This document shows, piece by piece, positions 44,200 through 53,641 of a DNA stretch of 64,000 bases. Under the pieces are notes generated by a model that saw only the letters and a list, made by a program, of their open reading frames with translations, did not search any database and was not told the origin of the DNA. The DNA is taken from NCBI GenBank assembly GCA_017536765.1, contig JAFXGV010000026.1, positions 32,475 to 96,474 of the forward strand. The letters are read 5' to 3'. Position numbers and translations under genes: made by a program. This DNA is from Bacteroidaceae bacterium (GTDB taxonomy: Bacteria; Bacteroidota; Bacteroidia; Bacteroidales; Bacteroidaceae). Numbering within the stretch: the first letter of the stretch is position 1; every line of letters starts with the position of its first letter.

Positions 44200-46746
44200 T
44201 TATTTAAGCAGATTTATGATTGCCACAATCATTGTTGCAATTGAGGCTGTTGATGTTCCTATGGTTGCCATTTCGGTGGGCGAGAGTTTGTTTCTCATAC
44301 TCTTGCGCGGAACAACTATTTCACAGCCCGGCTCAACAACCTTAGACGAACTCTTGGAAACGTTCACCACAGAACCGTTCATATATATGATATACACACC
44401 TTTTTTATTAGCGTTGTTGCTATATCCTCCGGCGTGTTTTATATAGTATTTCACGTTCTTGCCCTTTTCGTAACTTACTGTAATGGGGTGATGCACCTCG
44501 CCGCTTATGCTTATTGTCGATGAATACTCGGGGATATTGAGGATATCACCTTCGCGCAACACTACATCGCTCAACGAGCCGGGGTTTTCAACAGCCTCTT
44601 CAAGATTTATTGCCACGGGATACACCTCGCCAAGGTTCAGTTTCAACTGCATAAGAGAGTCGAGCAATGCTACATCGAGTTTCTTATCTTCGTCACGCAT
44701 ACTCTCTTCGAGCATCTGTATCTGCGCAGTCTTCATTGCTGCCTCGCGCTGCTTGCGTTCCTCGGCGGTCATTTTACGATATAGGCAGGCTCCTTTCATA
44801 TAAGCTGTATTTGTGACACCGCCCGCATCCTTTACCAGTTGGCTCAAACGATAATCCTTGCTGGGCATCACATAACCGCCTTCGTAATTCACACAACCGC
44901 GAACTTTCACTATATCCATTGTAGAATAGGATGGTGTGCGGCGCACAAAAACCTCGTCGAACGGTTCCAGAACAAAGTTCTCGCCACCATCGACCATAAA
45001 GCCATCCTTGAGCGAGAAGCTGTATGCCAATGATTGTTGTTGTAGCTGCTCGGTTGATTTTACATCTATTATATTCCTGTAAACGTCGATTTTCATTACC
45101 GATGCCGCACGGGTGAGACCACCTGCCTGCAGTATCAAATCCTCTATCGTTGTATTCTTCGCAAACTTATATTTACCCGGCAAATTCACCTCGCCGCTTA
45201 TGCTCACCGTCTGCTCGCCAATCATATCGGCCGAATTGGGTATGAAAAGCAGGTCGTTGTTCCTCAACTTCACATCGGGAGCAGAGCCATCAAGGATTCC
45301 TCGCAGATTTATTGGTTCGTTCTCCAATGTTTTGTCGAGGTTACGATGCTGCAACACCGCGCGGTTCAGAAAGGCCTCCTCCACAACACCGCCGGCTGCT
45401 GCAACAAGCTGGCCCACGGTGGATATTTTGCTACCAAGCTCATAAAGCCCGGGATAGAACACTGCACCTGTTATCTCTATCATATTGGAGAAACGCTGCA
45501 ACATCTCCTCAACCTTTACATAATCGCCGTCTTTGAGTTCAAATGCAGCTGCCTCGGGCTTGCTCACCGTGTGCATAGAGTATTCACGACCGTTTTTGCG
45601 AATGACATTGAGATTCTCGGTATATGCATCACCGGCAAAACCACCAGCATATGAAACGGCATCGAGCAGTGTTTCATCGGCCTTCATCTCATATTTCATA
45701 GGGCGCTTTACCTTGCCCGCCAATTCCACAATGTTTTGGTATGCGCCAACACTTATTACATCGTTCTCCTGCAAACGCACATCCGATGCAGTTTTACCAT
45801 TTAGGATATACTCATATACGTCGATTGATGCTATCTCCTTGCCACCGCGATATACTTTTATATCACGTAATGTACCCACCTCGCTTATACCGCCTGCAGC
45901 ATACAAGGCATTGAATGCTGTTGAAAAAGCGCTTACGGTATATGTTCCCGGGGCTACCACCTCGCCGTGTACCTGCACCTGAACAGAGCGCACGGTTCCA
46001 AGCGACAGGCTTATTTGAGAACCACCATACACCTCACCGAGTTTTTCTTTAATATAATCTTCGGCCCTTTTTACCGTGAGGCCGCTCAAGTGCAAAAGGC
46101 CCACGCCATCGACAAAAACTTTTCCATCGGGTGAAACAGCCTCTTTTACATTAAACTGAGACGTGCCCCATACATCTATTATTATTTCGTCGCCTGCACC
46201 AAGTACATACTCGGTGGGGGTGGGTATATTCATCGATGGCTCAAATGTGAGTAATTCGTTATTGAATATGTCGCGGCCAAACACTGTTATTTCATCCGTA
46301 TTTTCAACTGCAAATATATTGTTGAGTTCATCAACAAAGATCGTTTCATCATCGGGAATCAAGAATGTGTTTTCATCTTTTTTATCATCCTTTGCATCTG
46401 CACTATATGAAACCTTACCACTCTTTTTTGTTTTATTTTTGTTATAGGTTGTGGTAGTGTTTGCTACGGCATCTGTTTTTTTACGGCTACGGTCGAAAGA
46501 GCTCTCCACATCCTCATCCGTAGAAACAAACAATGCTTTGTCTTCCTGCACTTTAGATTTCACGCGCTGCAGCTGTTCAAGGGTTACTCCCTGCCTCATA
46601 AGCTTTGTTGCAATTTCCTGCTGTGATGTTCCTTTCTTCTGCTCGGCCATTATTATCTCCACCACCTTATCGTCGGACAAAGATTGTGCATACGATGCAC
46701 CGGCCATAATAGAAACCACAAACAAAAACAATAATCTTTTCATCAT
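44200..46746 (-). CDS. Polysaccharide export outer membrane protein with SLBB domains (Wza-like)
   Basis: An 848-residue exported protein: signal peptide to about SYAQ, a charged linker, then a poly_export domain (EYVLGAGDEIIIDVWG) and five or so SLBB repeats (for example GEVVAPGTYTVSAF, GAVFYPGLYELGS, GEVNLPGKYKFAKN, GCVNYEGGYVMPS, GEVHHPITVSYEKG), and one membrane segment at the C-terminus. It forms the export conduit for surface polysaccharide. It is more than twice the length of E. coli Wza because of the extra SLBB repeats, which is usual in Bacteroidota. ATG 46746 is preferred to an upstream TTG. Confidence 0.9.
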   Translation of the reverse strand: MMKRLLFLFVVSIMAGASYAQSLSDDKVVEIIMAEQKKGTSQQEIATKLMRQGVTLEQLQRVKSKVQEDKALFVSTDEDVESSFDRSRKKTDAVANTTTTYNKNKTKKSGKVSYSADAKDDKKDENTFLIPDDETIFVDELNNIFAVENTDEITVFGRDIFNNELLTFEPSMNIPTPTEYVLGAGDEIIIDVWGTSQFNVKEAVSPDGKVFVDGVGLLHLSGLTVKRAEDYIKEKLGEVYGGSQISLSLGTVRSVQVQVHGEVVAPGTYTVSAFSTAFNALYAAGGISEVGTLRDIKVYRGGKEIASIDVYEYILNGKTASDVRLQENDVISVGAYQNIVELAGKVKRPMKYEMKADETLLDAVSYAGGFAGDAYTENLNVIRKNGREYSMHTVSKPEAAAFELKDGDYVKVEEMLQRFSNMIEITGAVFYPGLYELGSKISTVGQLVAAAGGVVEEAFLNRAVLQHRNLDKTLENEPINLRGILDGSAPDVKLRNNDLLFIPNSADMIGEQTVSISGEVNLPGKYKFAKNTTIEDLILQAGGLTRAASVMKIDVYRNIIDVKSTEQLQQQSLAYSFSLKDGFMVDGGENFVLEPFDEVFVRRTPSYSTMDIVKVRGCVNYEGGYVMPSKDYRLSQLVKDAGGVTNTAYMKGACLYRKMTAEERKQREAAMKTAQIQMLEESMRDEDKKLDVALLDSLMQLKLNLGEVYPVAINLEEAVENPGSLSDVVLREGDILNIPEYSSTISISGEVHHPITVSYEKGKNVKYYIKHAGGYSNNANKKGVYIIYMNGSVVNVSKSSSKVVEPGCEIVVPRKSMRNKLSPTEMATIGTSTASIATMIVAIINLLK

Positions 46747-46762
46747 ATTATTCAATTCAGTA

Positions 46763-47395
46763 TTATATCTTTTTCCCTTTGAGAATATACAGCACCGTTA
46801 TCACTATTATCTTCAAATCTGTCCAAAGGCCGCGTTTCTGCAGATAATCCAAATCCATATCCAAGCGTATGAGCATCTTCTCCATTGTATCGGTATATCC
46901 GTTATATACCGATGCCGGCGACGTGAGCCCGGGGCGCATAAGATATACATACCGGTAATCGGCATTATGCTGCATTATTTTATCTATGAAGAACTTGCGC
47001 TCGGGGCGAGGACCCACAAAGGACATATCACCCACAAAAACATTCCACAGTTGAGGCAATTCATCGAGGTGATGTTCGCGCAAGAAACGGCCGAACGGAG
47101 TGAGGCGCGCATCATCTTTTACAGTAAGGTTGGGCTCGTCGTTCTCTTCGGAGCCCACACGCATTGTGCGATATTTAAGTATATGAAACGGCTTGCCTTT
47201 ATAGCCTATACGTTCCTGTTTGAAGATAACAGGCCCGTCGCCCTGCATACGCAGCCTGATGTATATATAGAAAAACAAAGGAGAGAGGAATAGCATACCC
47301 ACAAGCGAACAAAACACATCGAATATGCGTTTCATTATTCGCTGGACAAGATTCATTCCGTCACTGTATTTGACTTTTTCCTGTGTTTTTCCCAT
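46763..47395 (-). CDS. Initiating sugar-phosphate transferase (PglC/WcaJ-type, short form)
   Basis: A 210-residue monotopic phosphoglycosyl transferase that moves a sugar-phosphate to undecaprenyl phosphate and so starts repeat-unit synthesis. It shows the re-entrant helix near the N-terminus (IFDVFCSLVGMLFLSPLFF), the QERIGYKGKPFHILKYRTM block and the HLDELPQLWNVFVGDMSFVGPRPE signature. It is the catalytic domain only, without the four-helix extension of WcaJ. It is the first gene of the minus-strand export/polymerase operon, 16 bases before the Wza gene. Confidence 0.93.
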   Translation of the reverse strand: MGKTQEKVKYSDGMNLVQRIMKRIFDVFCSLVGMLFLSPLFFYIYIRLRMQGDGPVIFKQERIGYKGKPFHILKYRTMRVGSEENDEPNLTVKDDARLTPFGRFLREHHLDELPQLWNVFVGDMSFVGPRPERKFFIDKIMQHNADYRYVYLMRPGLTSPASVYNGYTDTMEKMLIRLDMDLDYLQKRGLWTDLKIIVITVLYILKGKKI

Positions 47396-47426
47396 CTATA
47401 AAAGATTGTTATCAATTAGATAACTG

Positions 47427-47434
47427 CAAATATA
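47427..47434 (-). promoter_or_regulatory. -7 box TATATTTG of the sugar transferase/Wza/Wzz/polymerase operon
   Basis: A minus-strand TAnnTTTG match 32 bases before the start codon at 47395; no clear -33 element. Confidence 0.5.
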
Positions 47435-47571
47435 GTTTTTTATTGTGCAAAAAAATGGCTTTTGTGCGCATCGCGCGTTATTTTATAAATAAACGAAGCC
47501 AAAGATAGTGATTTTACCGATACCACGCAAAGCAAAGCAGGAAATTCTGAATTAGAACGAGAAACTGCACG

Positions 47572-48858
47572 CTAATCCACAGGAGCAAGAATAGCCCCCG
47601 GGTAATAGTGTTGCAGAATTTGTTCATAGGAACAGCCACGCTCGCCCATAACCGCCGCGCCAATCTGGCAGAGCCCTACACCGTGCCCCCAACCCGCGCC
47701 TTTGAGCAGGAAGTGCGTTGCACCCTGCTTTTCTATTTTATCCACCACAAATGCCGAACTATAGAGGTGGGTGGGCGACAGCCAGCGCCTTATTTCTAAT
47801 TCCTTACCAACAACCCGCACAGCCTTGCTGCCTACTATGCGCAATTTCACCATGCGGCCCGATGCACCGCGCTCCTCGGGCTGCAGTTCTTCAATCACGC
47901 CAAAGTCGATACCAGAGCGTTCTGCCACCAGGCGCGATAGTTCCTCTTGCGAATACTCCACCTGCCAGCGGTAAAAGTCGCTTGTTTCGCGGTCGTAATT
48001 ATTCAGCACCTGCGACAGCACCTCGGGTGTCACGGCCGAGCAGAAGGCATCGGGGACACTCTCTATCCACGCACGTGCACCCTCCTCGGTTTCAAGCGGG
48101 GGCAGTGGTTCTTTATGCGGTGTATCGCGGAACGCATCTAAATATACATAATCGGCATCCTCCCAACAGGCCGAGAAGCGCTCTGTGACACCGCCGCAGC
48201 ATTTGCTGAAGCGAGCATCGCACACCTCGCCGTCATATTTAAGCACAAGGTTTTCGGTAGCTTTCACGGCCGCCTGCACATTGGGGTTGATAGCACGTGT
48301 GAGCCCCTGGTAGCGTTGGCAATGGTCATCGGCGCAAAGGTCGAAGAGGGTGTGGTCCTCACGGGCATACCAGCGCACTACCTCGTCGGGAGTTTCGTGT
48401 CCAAGCACTGCTGCCTGCACACGCTCCTTGCGATGCAGCTGAGCATATAACCAGCTGCGCGATATCACGGTATGCGCTTTAAGGAATTCGAGCGAGCTTG
48501 TCGCCGACATTTCCGACGATATCACACTCACCAAATAATCTTCGATAAAAAGGCGGTTTATGGCACGCACCTGCCTGTTCTCCACTATAAAACGGAGCTC
48601 TCCTTTGAAGGTTTGGTTCTCCCTGCGCTGCCAATGGAAATTAACACCTATGAGCACATCGTGGAGCACGAAACGGCAATCATCGGCAGCGGGTACAAAG
48701 GAGAATTCATCACTTTCGATGCCATTGAACAACAGGCTGTTTCCTTCGATGGAAACAGCGTTTTTCGCGGTCACAAGTTGCCCATTGCAGCGAAACTCAC
48801 CCAGCAGTTCAAACTCCACCTGCGGAGCTATGAGAATACCTACATCAACCGTTCTCAT
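47572..48858 (-). CDS. SpoIID/LytB domain protein
   Basis: A 428-residue protein with the SpoIID/LytB domain: an early beta-rich part, RLFIEDYLVSVISSEM, LKAHTVISRSWLYAQL (about residues 135-150), and the closing motif GAGWGHGVGLCQIGA near residue 395. In sporulating bacteria SpoIID is a lytic transglycosylase acting on peptidoglycan stripped of stem peptides; in Bacteroidota the role is unknown. No obvious signal peptide is seen from this start, which is odd for a cell-wall enzyme. The start ATG overlaps the stop of the upstream fusion gene as ATGA, so translation is coupled. Confidence 0.82.
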   Translation of the reverse strand: MRTVDVGILIAPQVEFELLGEFRCNGQLVTAKNAVSIEGNSLLFNGIESDEFSFVPAADDCRFVLHDVLIGVNFHWQRRENQTFKGELRFIVENRQVRAINRLFIEDYLVSVISSEMSATSSLEFLKAHTVISRSWLYAQLHRKERVQAAVLGHETPDEVVRWYAREDHTLFDLCADDHCQRYQGLTRAINPNVQAAVKATENLVLKYDGEVCDARFSKCCGGVTERFSACWEDADYVYLDAFRDTPHKEPLPPLETEEGARAWIESVPDAFCSAVTPEVLSQVLNNYDRETSDFYRWQVEYSQEELSRLVAERSGIDFGVIEELQPEERGASGRMVKLRIVGSKAVRVVGKELEIRRWLSPTHLYSSAFVVDKIEKQGATHFLLKGAGWGHGVGLCQIGAAVMGERGCSYEQILQHYYPGAILAPVD

Positions 48859-51260
48859 AGTATATCGCCAATGGTTTCGCACACATCGTCGGCAGTATCA
48901 TCGTCAATGGCAACCTCGCGCAGAAGGGCCGCTGCCTCATCGGGTGTTATATTCTTGTAGTCACATTCGCGGGGAGTTATAAGCAAGCCTGCCATATCCA
49001 ATGTACCCGGGCTCACAAGGCGCTGCGCATCGCCTGCGGCATCGTAACAGGCGGGGCGATGCTTGGCACGGGGAACAACCACAAGCACATAGCCCTGCGC
49101 GGGGGAGTAGTACGACACTACGTTCATTCGTGGCTCGCACTCACCATCTGCCACGGGAAGGGCCGCCGCAAGGGTGTTCATAAGTTCCACTGCACCGCTC
49201 ACGCAATCTGCCACCACCATAAAGAGTGGTACCACATAGCCTGTAACACGATAGAGGGCACTGCCGCTGCTTATGTACACAGGCTGCAAACCATCCTCCA
49301 CTGCCTCGCTCCACTGCTCGCCAATGAGAGGAATGTCACAAGCCCTCACAGCCTGCAAATGGGCGTGGTCGGGAGCCGAAGCGCCGCATTTCGCGCCATT
49401 GTAGAAAAGCGCCATTCCCTGCCAGGCGCGCGACAGATGCAGCATATCGGCAAGCAACGTATTCAGTTTTTGCGGTGTATGTTTCTCATTTACTATGGTA
49501 AAGTGGAACGGCAATATTGGGTAGGGGTTCACAAGCACCGTGAGAGAACCCATCGCACGCAGGCTCAACTGCGCGGCAGGCCTGTTCTGCCCGCACAAGA
49601 AGCAGGGACGTGCCGCTAACGATGCGGCATCCACCTTGGCCGCCGTGGATACTGCACGCGCAGGGTTGTACTGCAATGAAAGACCATTGCCAAGCGAGCG
49701 TACGCTCACGGCCTGGAGCGCTTCGTAGCGTGCCGCGGCATCGGGCCATTGCGACAACTGCCCGGTGTAAAAATTCTCCAATTCATCGAGCGATGGGGTT
49801 GTCAGCTCTTTTACCAACTGCAAACGCGCCTGCAACTCGACGGTGCGTATGGAATCTTTATATGTGTTATGGGCATTTACCTTGACGTGCGACAGGGCCG
49901 CATCGGAATTACCACCCCAACGGCGGCACAGGTAAAGCACATCATATATGCGCCCTATACGATAGCGGCGGGATATTTGCAAGCCCACGGCATAATCCTC
50001 GCCATAGCTCACATTGGGGAAGCCCACCGAACGGATAACCGGGGTGTAAAAGGCACGGGGAGCACCCAAGCCGTTTATGCGCAGGGCATTGTTACGCCCG
50101 TTCTCTTCGCTCCACTCGCGGTGGTCTATCACGCCGGGAGGCAGGGTGTTGAGGTCGAAATCACATATCCTATATGTACCCACCAGCATAGCACACTGCT
50201 GTTTATAGAACTCATCCACTATCTGTTGCAGGGTGGCAGGCGAGCTGTAAAGGTCGTCGCTGTCGAGCTGCACCGCAAAACGACCGCACGAAGGGCTGTT
50301 CACAGCCTCGTTCCAGCAACCGCCAATGCCCAAATCGGTGCGGGTGGGAATTATGTGCACCACCCTGTCGTCGCCAAAGGCATCTATTATTTCCGAAGTG
50401 CCATCGGTGGAGTGATTGTCCACGACAATTATGTTGAACGGGAAGGTTGTCTGCTGTCCGAGCACAGACTTTATGGCATCGCCTATGGTAGAGGCGCGGT
50501 TGAGCACAGGTATTATCACCGATGCCTCGACGGGAAAGTCGCCGGCCGACAAATCTATATCGTCGTACTTGCAAGCCGGCAGGCAAGCGCCTATGGCCTT
50601 AAGATGCGCCGTGCAGGCATCCTCCATCTCTATCTGCACCTCGCGCTGTGCAGGGTTCACATAGTCGAACTGCTTTTCGCCACTCTTGCGGGTATCGGTT
50701 TCCTGTTCGGTATAAAGGAACTCCTTGTAATGAAAAATTTTACCAATACGGCTCATAGCAAGGCGCAAACGGTAAAGGCCGGCATAGGTATATTCGGCAA
50801 CTGCATCGGCCGCATATTTCTTTAGTGCCACAGTGCGAAAGAGGAGCACCGAGCCAAAATCGAAATCGTTCCTGAGGCTGCCATCCTGGTAATCTATGGC
50901 AGGGGCCTCACACACCTCGCCGCCTATTATCTTGCAATAATCGGCATATGCCATAGCGGCATCCTGTGGTACCGCTGCGCAGAATTTCTCCAAATCGGCG
51001 GCTTGCATTTGCGGCAGGCCTTTTGAAAAATATATTACAAATTCCGACACCGCCGCGGCGGCAATCTTCAAAAACGTATCATCGGCCGTGAGCGAGGACA
51101 CCTGCACCGTTTTCACCTTGGGAGGCAGCGAGGCGGAACACTCCCCGTTGCTCAACAAAAAGACATTTTCCACGGCCGGCAACGATATATATTGCTGCAA
51201 ATGACACAAGGACTCCTCTGACGGTTGAGGGATAAAGAGGTCTATAGAATTACTTTTCAT
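48855..51260 (-). CDS. Fusion of glycosyltransferase family 2 and HIT-like (DUF4922, GalT/GDP-hexose phosphorylase-like) domains
   Basis: An 801-residue three-part protein. Residues about 1-210 look like a degenerate GT-A domain (AMAYADYCK, YQDGSLRNDFDFG). Residues 244-470 are a complete GT2 domain: ASVIIPVLNRASTIGDAI, VVDNHSTDGT, LDSDD at 332-336 and YGEDYAVGLQI. Residues about 520-800 form a HIT-superfamily domain: CFLC at 553-556, LVNPYPILPFHFTIVNEKHT and HAHLQ at 632-636, which matches the His-x-His-x-Gln nucleotidyl-transfer motif. The start at 51260 is set by a promoter at 51313-51343; a 12-residue longer frame exists. Such a fusion could make a sugar nucleotide and use it; that is inference. 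It is coupled to the SpoIID gene. Confidence 0.8.
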   Translation of the reverse strand: MKSNSIDLFIPQPSEESLCHLQQYISLPAVENVFLLSNGECSASLPPKVKTVQVSSLTADDTFLKIAAAAVSEFVIYFSKGLPQMQAADLEKFCAAVPQDAAMAYADYCKIIGGEVCEAPAIDYQDGSLRNDFDFGSVLLFRTVALKKYAADAVAEYTYAGLYRLRLAMSRIGKIFHYKEFLYTEQETDTRKSGEKQFDYVNPAQREVQIEMEDACTAHLKAIGACLPACKYDDIDLSAGDFPVEASVIIPVLNRASTIGDAIKSVLGQQTTFPFNIIVVDNHSTDGTSEIIDAFGDDRVVHIIPTRTDLGIGGCWNEAVNSPSCGRFAVQLDSDDLYSSPATLQQIVDEFYKQQCAMLVGTYRICDFDLNTLPPGVIDHREWSEENGRNNALRINGLGAPRAFYTPVIRSVGFPNVSYGEDYAVGLQISRRYRIGRIYDVLYLCRRWGGNSDAALSHVKVNAHNTYKDSIRTVELQARLQLVKELTTPSLDELENFYTGQLSQWPDAAARYEALQAVSVRSLGNGLSLQYNPARAVSTAAKVDAASLAARPCFLCGQNRPAAQLSLRAMGSLTVLVNPYPILPFHFTIVNEKHTPQKLNTLLADMLHLSRAWQGMALFYNGAKCGASAPDHAHLQAVRACDIPLIGEQWSEAVEDGLQPVYISSGSALYRVTGYVVPLFMVVADCVSGAVELMNTLAAALPVADGECEPRMNVVSYYSPAQGYVLVVVPRAKHRPACYDAAGDAQRLVSPGTLDMAGLLITPRECDYKNITPDEAAALLREVAIDDDTADDVCETIGDIL

Positions 51261-51312
51261 AGTCTTGATATTTACACAAAACGCAAACCGCCACACAGGC
51301 GTTGCAATAGCG

Positions 51313-51343
51313 CGAAAGTAATAAAAAGCGTGCTATTACGCAA
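51313..51343 (-). promoter_or_regulatory. Promoter of the glycosyltransferase/HIT-SpoIID operon
   Basis: On the minus strand TACTTTCG (complement of 51313-51320) matches TAnnTTCG, and TTG (complement of 51341-51343) lies 20 bases upstream. Predicted leader is about 46 bases. Confidence 0.6.
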
Positions 51344-51414
51344 AAACCGCAGGGTAAATTATCCATCACCCCAAATATTATTATAAAGATTAAACTTATT
51401 TGAAAATATTCTTT

Positions 51415-51422
51415 TAATTTTG
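51415..51422 (+). promoter_or_regulatory. -7 box TAATTTTG of the rlmN operon
   Basis: A TAnnTTTG match 71 bases before the rlmN start. It partly overlaps the first unit of a 19-base tandem repeat (51419-51456). Confidence 0.5.
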
Positions 51423-51456
51423 CGGTAAACTGTGAACTTTGCGGCAAACCGCGAAT
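51419..51456 (+). repeat. 19-base tandem duplication in the rlmN leader
   Basis: Two adjacent copies of a 19-mer, TTTGCGGTAAACTGTGAAC and TTTGCGGCAAACCGCGAAT, differ at four positions, all C/T differences. In the second copy GCGG/CCGC can pair into a small hairpin. The repeat sits in the predicted 5' leader of rlmN. Confidence 0.6.
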
Positions 51457-51492
51457 TCCGCAATAACAATCAAAAAAAACGGCACATAAAAA

Positions 51493-52533
51493 ATGAGCGA
51501 AGAAAAGAGATATTTGTTGGGGATGACACTTGCAGAGCTTAAAGAGGCTGTGCAGGAGGTGGGGATGCCCGCATTCACGGCCAAGCAGATTGCCGACTGG
51601 GTTTACAAGAAAAGGGTGCGCAGCATAGAGGAGATGACAAACATATCACTGAAGAACCGCGAAAGGCTGCAAGAGCACTTCGAGGTGGGATACCGCGCCC
51701 CTGCCGATGCGGCACGTTCCTGCGACGGCACAATAAAATATCTTTACGCCGTGGAGAACAACCACTTTGTGGAGGCTGTTTATATACCAGATGGAGAGCG
51801 TGCCACGCTTTGCGTTTCGTGCCAGGTGGGCTGCAAGATGAACTGCCTGTTCTGTATGACAGGCAAGCAGAAATACACCGCCGCACTCACAACCAACGAG
51901 ATACTGAACCAGATTTTTGCCCTGCCCGAACACGACAAGCTCACAAACATAGTGTTTATGGGTATGGGTGAGCCGTGTGACAACCTCGACAACATACTAA
52001 AAACCATAGAGGTGCTCACGGCCGACTATGCACTCGGGTGGAGCCCCCACCGTCTGACGGTATCGTCGGTGGGAGTGCGCAAGGGGCTCAAACGCCTGCT
52101 CGATGCGGGCGACTACCACATAGCGATAAGCCTGCACCACCCCATACCCGAAAAGCGCAGCGAGATAATGCCAGCCGAGCGCGGTTACTCGATAACCGAG
52201 ATTGTGGAGTTGCTGAAGCAGTACGACTTCAGCCACCAGCGCCGCCTCACCTTCGAGTACATTGTATTCAAGGGGATAAACGACTCATCCCTCCACGCAC
52301 GCAAGCTGCTGCAACTGCTTGCCGGGCTCGACTGCCGCATAAACCTCATACGCTACCACGCAATACCGGGCGTGCCATTGGAGGGGGTGGATAACGAGCA
52401 TATGACCAACTTGCGCGACTACCTCACGAAGAACGGGCTTTTCACAACCATAAGAGCATCGCGCGGTGAGGATATTTTTGCAGCGTGCGGTATGCTCTCC
52501 ACACTCAAGAACGAAAAAGAAAAACAACAATAG
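51493..52533 (+). CDS. rlmN: 23S rRNA/tRNA adenine-C2 methyltransferase RlmN
   Basis: A 346-residue radical SAM enzyme that methylates A2503 of 23S rRNA and A37 of some tRNAs. The cluster-binding cysteines are Cys114, Cys118 and Cys121 (CKMNCLFC). The N-terminal accessory domain contains MPAFTAKQIADWVYKKRV, the core has MGMGEPCDNLDNIL, and the C-terminal methyl-carrying Cys lies in IFAACGMLST. Length is normal. It appears to head an operon that runs through the DUF4837 gene and pdxA. Confidence 0.96.
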   Translation: MSEEKRYLLGMTLAELKEAVQEVGMPAFTAKQIADWVYKKRVRSIEEMTNISLKNRERLQEHFEVGYRAPADAARSCDGTIKYLYAVENNHFVEAVYIPDGERATLCVSCQVGCKMNCLFCMTGKQKYTAALTTNEILNQIFALPEHDKLTNIVFMGMGEPCDNLDNILKTIEVLTADYALGWSPHRLTVSSVGVRKGLKRLLDAGDYHIAISLHHPIPEKRSEIMPAERGYSITEIVELLKQYDFSHQRRLTFEYIVFKGINDSSLHARKLLQLLAGLDCRINLIRYHAIPGVPLEGVDNEHMTNLRDYLTKNGLFTTIRASRGEDIFAACGMLSTLKNEKEKQQ

Positions 52534-52558
52534 GATAAACAAAAAAACAGATAACATT

Positions 52559-53623
52559 ATGAAGAAAACATTCATTCTACTCTTAACAGCCGTGCTCCTT
52601 GCAGCGTGCAGCGGCAACGGCGGCACATCGTTGCTCACACCCCCGTCGAGCGGTCTTGCATACGAGGTTCTCGTTGTGTGTGACAAAAACATTTGGGAAG
52701 GCCCCACAGGCCGTGCGCTATTCGGCGTGCTCGACAGCGATGTGCCTGCCATACCACAGTCGGAGCGCTCATTCCGCGTGTCGTTCACCGAGCCTGCCGG
52801 CTTCACCCGCCTGCTCAAATCGTTCCGCAACATTATTGAGGTGAAGATAGACAAGAGCCAGTTCACCCAAACAAAGTTCAAATACCACCAAGACAAGTAT
52901 GCCGCACCGCAGATGATTATGACCATACAGTCGCCATCGGCAGACGATGCCTTAGAGTACATAACAAAGAACTCACAGGTGATAATAGATTTCTTTACAT
53001 CGGCCGAAATGAATCGCGAGTTGCAGGATTTGAAGGAGGAGAAGAACCACAACAAAAATTTCCTCGACTCGGTTAAAAAGAAATTCGGTTGCGAAATGCT
53101 CATAACCAAGAACATACGCAGCATAAAGAGCGGCAAGGACTTCCTGTGGGCATCGGACATTTCGAACAACAACAGCAGCATACAGAACTATGTTGTTTAC
53201 AGCTACCCCTACACAAGTGTGGACAATTTCTCGCGCGAGAACTTTATGCAAAAACGCGACTCGGTGATGAAGATAAACATCCCCGGTAACCGCCCCGACC
53301 GCTATATGGCAACCGACACTATGTTTGTAGATGTATATGACACCGAGTTCCGCCAGCGATATATGCAGGTGGCCAAAGGCTTGTGGCAGATGGAGAACGA
53401 TATGATGGGTGGCCCGTTTGTGTCGCACCAGGTGGTTGACGAGAAGAACAACCGCGTGATTGTGGTGGAAACATTCCTATATGCACCCAACAAGAAGAAA
53501 GGCGACCTCATACGCAAGCTCGAGGCAGCCCTCTTCTCCTTGAAACTGCCTGCCGACAAAGATATTGAAAACAGCGTTCACATACCCGAGGTGGTTATCG
53601 ATGACGCAGATATTAACGAATAA
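52559..53623 (+). CDS. DUF4837 family lipoprotein
   Basis: A 354-residue lipoprotein with lipobox LLAACS (Cys17). The mature part begins with a low-complexity Ser/Gly linker, then AYEVLVVCDKNIWEGPTGRALFGVL, the conserved opening of the DUF4837 family of Bacteroidota. The function is unknown. The start at 52559 fits the signal; an upstream frame overlaps rlmN without a signal sequence. It lies 25 bases after rlmN and 18 bases before pdxA, so all three are likely on one transcript. Confidence 0.85.
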   Translation: MKKTFILLLTAVLLAACSGNGGTSLLTPPSSGLAYEVLVVCDKNIWEGPTGRALFGVLDSDVPAIPQSERSFRVSFTEPAGFTRLLKSFRNIIEVKIDKSQFTQTKFKYHQDKYAAPQMIMTIQSPSADDALEYITKNSQVIIDFFTSAEMNRELQDLKEEKNHNKNFLDSVKKKFGCEMLITKNIRSIKSGKDFLWASDISNNNSSIQNYVVYSYPYTSVDNFSRENFMQKRDSVMKINIPGNRPDRYMATDTMFVDVYDTEFRQRYMQVAKGLWQMENDMMGGPFVSHQVVDEKNNRVIVVETFLYAPNKKKGDLIRKLEAALFSLKLPADKDIENSVHIPEVVIDDADINE

Positions 53624-53641
53624 AAACAACAATTGACCGAT

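Noticed and set aside
49749..50825. A 358-codon open frame antisense to the glycosyltransferase/HIT fusion gene
   Set aside because: The sense frame has complete GT2 and HIT motifs; the antisense product has no recognisable features and no start context.
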